From Congeria kusceri (Eukaryota > Mollusca > Bivalvia > Myida > Dreissenidae): a stretch of 64,000 nt of DNA. Where the stretch lies: positions 75,618,578 through 75,682,577 of the forward strand of contig CM051029.1 of NCBI GenBank assembly GCA_027627225.1, written 5' to 3'. Below, in pieces: positions 61,640-64,000 of this stretch. The notes under the pieces are model-generated. The model was not told where the DNA came from. It made no database searches and worked only from the letters and a program-made list of their open reading frames with translations. The position numbers and the translations under genes were made by a program. The stretch's first letter is position 1, and the number at the start of each line of letters is the position of its first letter.

Positions 61640-64000
61640 GTTTGATCGCATTAACGTTACACGTTTTCATGCTTATTTGATTATTACTAATAACCATTAC
61701 AGCCATTAATTATATCATATATTTATTGCAGCTGTAACAACAAAAATAAAGCTTTGACATATAAACTCAGGGAAAGTGTCCCATGTATAGCCCATACAGA
61801 TTTCGATTCCCATGTAATAATGGTATGTCAAAACTAACGATAATTCAGATTGCCTGCAGCTGATTTTAGTACAACTGATCCAATCTCATGTTCCATTAAT
61901 GTAGTTTGAGGGTCTGTTATACAACACATGGAAAAAGATTTTAGTCTGACGCTGTAAAATAATAAGATAGCATAGAATGAAAATATTGACACCATTAAAG
62001 TAGAAAAATGTGATGCAGTCAGGTTACGGTTATCCAAAATTACCCTATAAAATGAATTAAATTAATTTGTTAATATCACTAATTAACATCCAATTTGTCC
62101 ACAGGTGCATGTCAAAGTATATCGCTATGCTACTGAAAAGAGGCACAATATAGTTACCTAATATTTGGAATACAATACGACTGAATACGTTTTTAAAATA
62201 ATACATGCATAAAGTTTACGCGATTGAATATATCATACATTCAAAACAAACGTAAACGCCCTTACGCATAAAAATTACACTTACTCTTTAGTGGAGGCCT
62301 CTTAAAATTACATTATAGCTAAGAAAAACGCATTGAGTCATGCAATTATACCTATCAAAAAGGCAGTTGTGGCTTAAACTGGTTCTTTAAATCTTTGATA
62401 ATGCAAATACTGGTATATAGGGCATAGAACACACCGTAGATACCACAATGACGTATTATAAGGAGCAATTTTGATTACGACAGACAGCAAGCGAACACTA
62501 TCAGTACTACACTTCGAAATAATGCTTGAAGTGTGGCCAACCCAATAGTAAAGTATCAAAATGTAAGGTATACTAATTAATGTTATTATTATGTACGAGA
62601 CTCATAACTGTGTAGACGAAACTCGTCGTAGGTTAAAAATAAGCTAATGATATCAACTCAATGCTGGAAATGAGTGAAACCGAACAAAGCATTCAAGACA
62701 TTTTTTATAAAGACATTATATTGTTATCAGTAATAGGGATCATTAAACGAGAGATCAAATAATGTATTATTAGCCATTTATTTGCAGTCAAACGCTGTGT
62801 GGCCCGGCAACTCGCCAAATGGAATGTATTTGTGGAGAACAAATGTAGGACGTATATGCATTTCTGGAACGTATTACACATACAACAAACATGATACTTC
62901 TTTTCCTTAAGTTATGTACTAATTTAAATTCACACCGTGCTTTGTTAGAGTTATTTCTTGGGTGGGGATAATTCCAACAATGATCCGTTTCATTCACTTA
63001 AAACAAACCGAATGCATATACACATTTTTTCCAAACTTAAACGTGCGCTATTCTTTCAGACCATATGTTAAAGCAAAACACTATTTAAAATATACGGGTG
63101 CCGAATAAGTAAGGAAATGAATTATATTTGTTTGGATATACTTCAATATGATATGCGTAAGTATTAAATATATATAGGCAGTACCTTAAATCAAAGTATA
63201 TTGTCCTTTCTTATTGAAACAAACATACATAACATTCTTCAAAGAAACTGCTTAAATCAAAGGTGTAAGGATATTTTTCTTATAGATCAAAACGTATTTA
63301 ATATATGCTTGGTGAGAAACTATGTATTCAGACAATAGGGATTTAATCCCCACAAAATAAGGGAGGTGCTATAATGCGTTATAAAATATGGCCAATGGAA
63401 TAACTGCATTTAGGACATGAAATACATTTACAAACCTCGGCAAATGCCATGATTTCACTACACAAGACATTCGCCATAAGTATGCATAAGCTGATAAAGA
63501 TAAAAATTGAATCCATAGTATGCATAAAAAGCTTACAATTAAAAACATGATGGAGAGAAATCAGAGAAAATAAGACAATCAAATAATCAGCATACATAAT
63601 GCGGAATATTATTCTGTTCGTTAGACGTTTACCACAAATATAAGCATATGGAATTACAATTATTTGTGAAAATAAATAAAATAACATTTGTTTTTGCCCC
63701 ACATGCATGCGCAAGCATCTCAACAAACTTCCAAAAGAAATAAACGCATGTAACTTAATGCTCGAAATGCAACCAGATTTAATACCTTTATAATTTAATA
63801 AAGAATACCTTTATGCTTCAGAAAATATCATATTTTTAATCAAATAGAAAACGTCATTACGCATGTAAAAAACACTGACTGTTGACAAATATATATTTTA
63901 GTTACAAATATATACTCATATTTGTTAACCGCCTTGAAATATGCAATTGCCAATATAAAACAGGCAAGTGAGACCTAAACTTGCTTAATAACATATAGAA
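61640..64000 (-). repeat. Third, direct copy of palindrome sequence, running off the window
   Basis: Same orientation as the right arm: 61690-62040 matches 57150-57500, 62460-62830 matches 57780-58190, 63260-63950 matches 58350-59060. Spacing grows from about 4.5 to 4.9 kb because of indels. The window ends before the unit does, so the array probably continues. Confidence 0.75.

Overview
The window is AT-rich, intron-bearing eukaryotic DNA dominated by repeats. It most likely comes from a bivalve mollusc, and a dreissenid such as Dreissena is plausible. The evidence is: arrays of roughly 160-190 bp tandem units beside (ACGT)n or (GTCC)n tetranucleotide runs (the architecture of bivalve 'pearl'-type elements); a tRNA-headed SINE; several relics of APE-type LINEs; TTAAAGGGA-ended MITEs; and a small palindromic repeat at 44.3 kb that I associate from memory with zebra mussel. 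No tRNA, rRNA, operon, phage or CRISPR feature is supported. Species assignment is inference.

Layout. 1-9.6 kb holds two copies of a ~2.3 kb duplicated block (minisatellite plus flank). The second copy is split by a 5'-truncated LINE (4429-8272, minus strand), which itself carries a SINE (4826-5110). 10.1-11.76 kb is a decayed LINE on the plus strand with YADD still readable; it stops at a 40-bp inverted repeat whose partner lies at 16.28 kb, so 11.76-16.32 kb may be one TIR-bounded insertion. 16.9-30.8 kb contains the only real host-type gene I can reconstruct: about fourteen exons with matching splice phases. It encodes a SET methyltransferase domain, a run of 17-residue repeats, zinc fingers, a tyrosine-recombinase-like domain and a C-terminal Myb/SANT-like domain. 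It carries three in-frame stops, a non-GT donor and about five frameshifts, so in this haplotype it is a pseudogene (or a gene damaged by homopolymer assembly errors). A MITE and pearl-like repeats sit in its introns.

31.3-48.4 kb is a patchwork: a ~163 bp tandem array (31.3-32.6), LINE relics at 33, 34-35, 37 and 46-47 kb, a ~130 bp array (35.4-36.4), a second MITE (40.2-40.5), the 3' end of a Ty3/gypsy pol (43.4-43.9, minus), a ~190 bp array interrupted by a palindromic insertion (43.9-45.2), and further array pieces up to 48.4 kb. 48.4-61.5 kb is a very large imperfect palindrome centred near 55.85 kb with arms of about 7.3 and 5.5 kb. Part of the same sequence repeats again in direct orientation from 61.6 kb to the window end, so a dyad-organised long repeat probably continues beyond the window.

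All alignments were done by eye. Boundaries of repeats are good to tens of bases, splice sites to the base where stated, and percent identities are deliberately not given.
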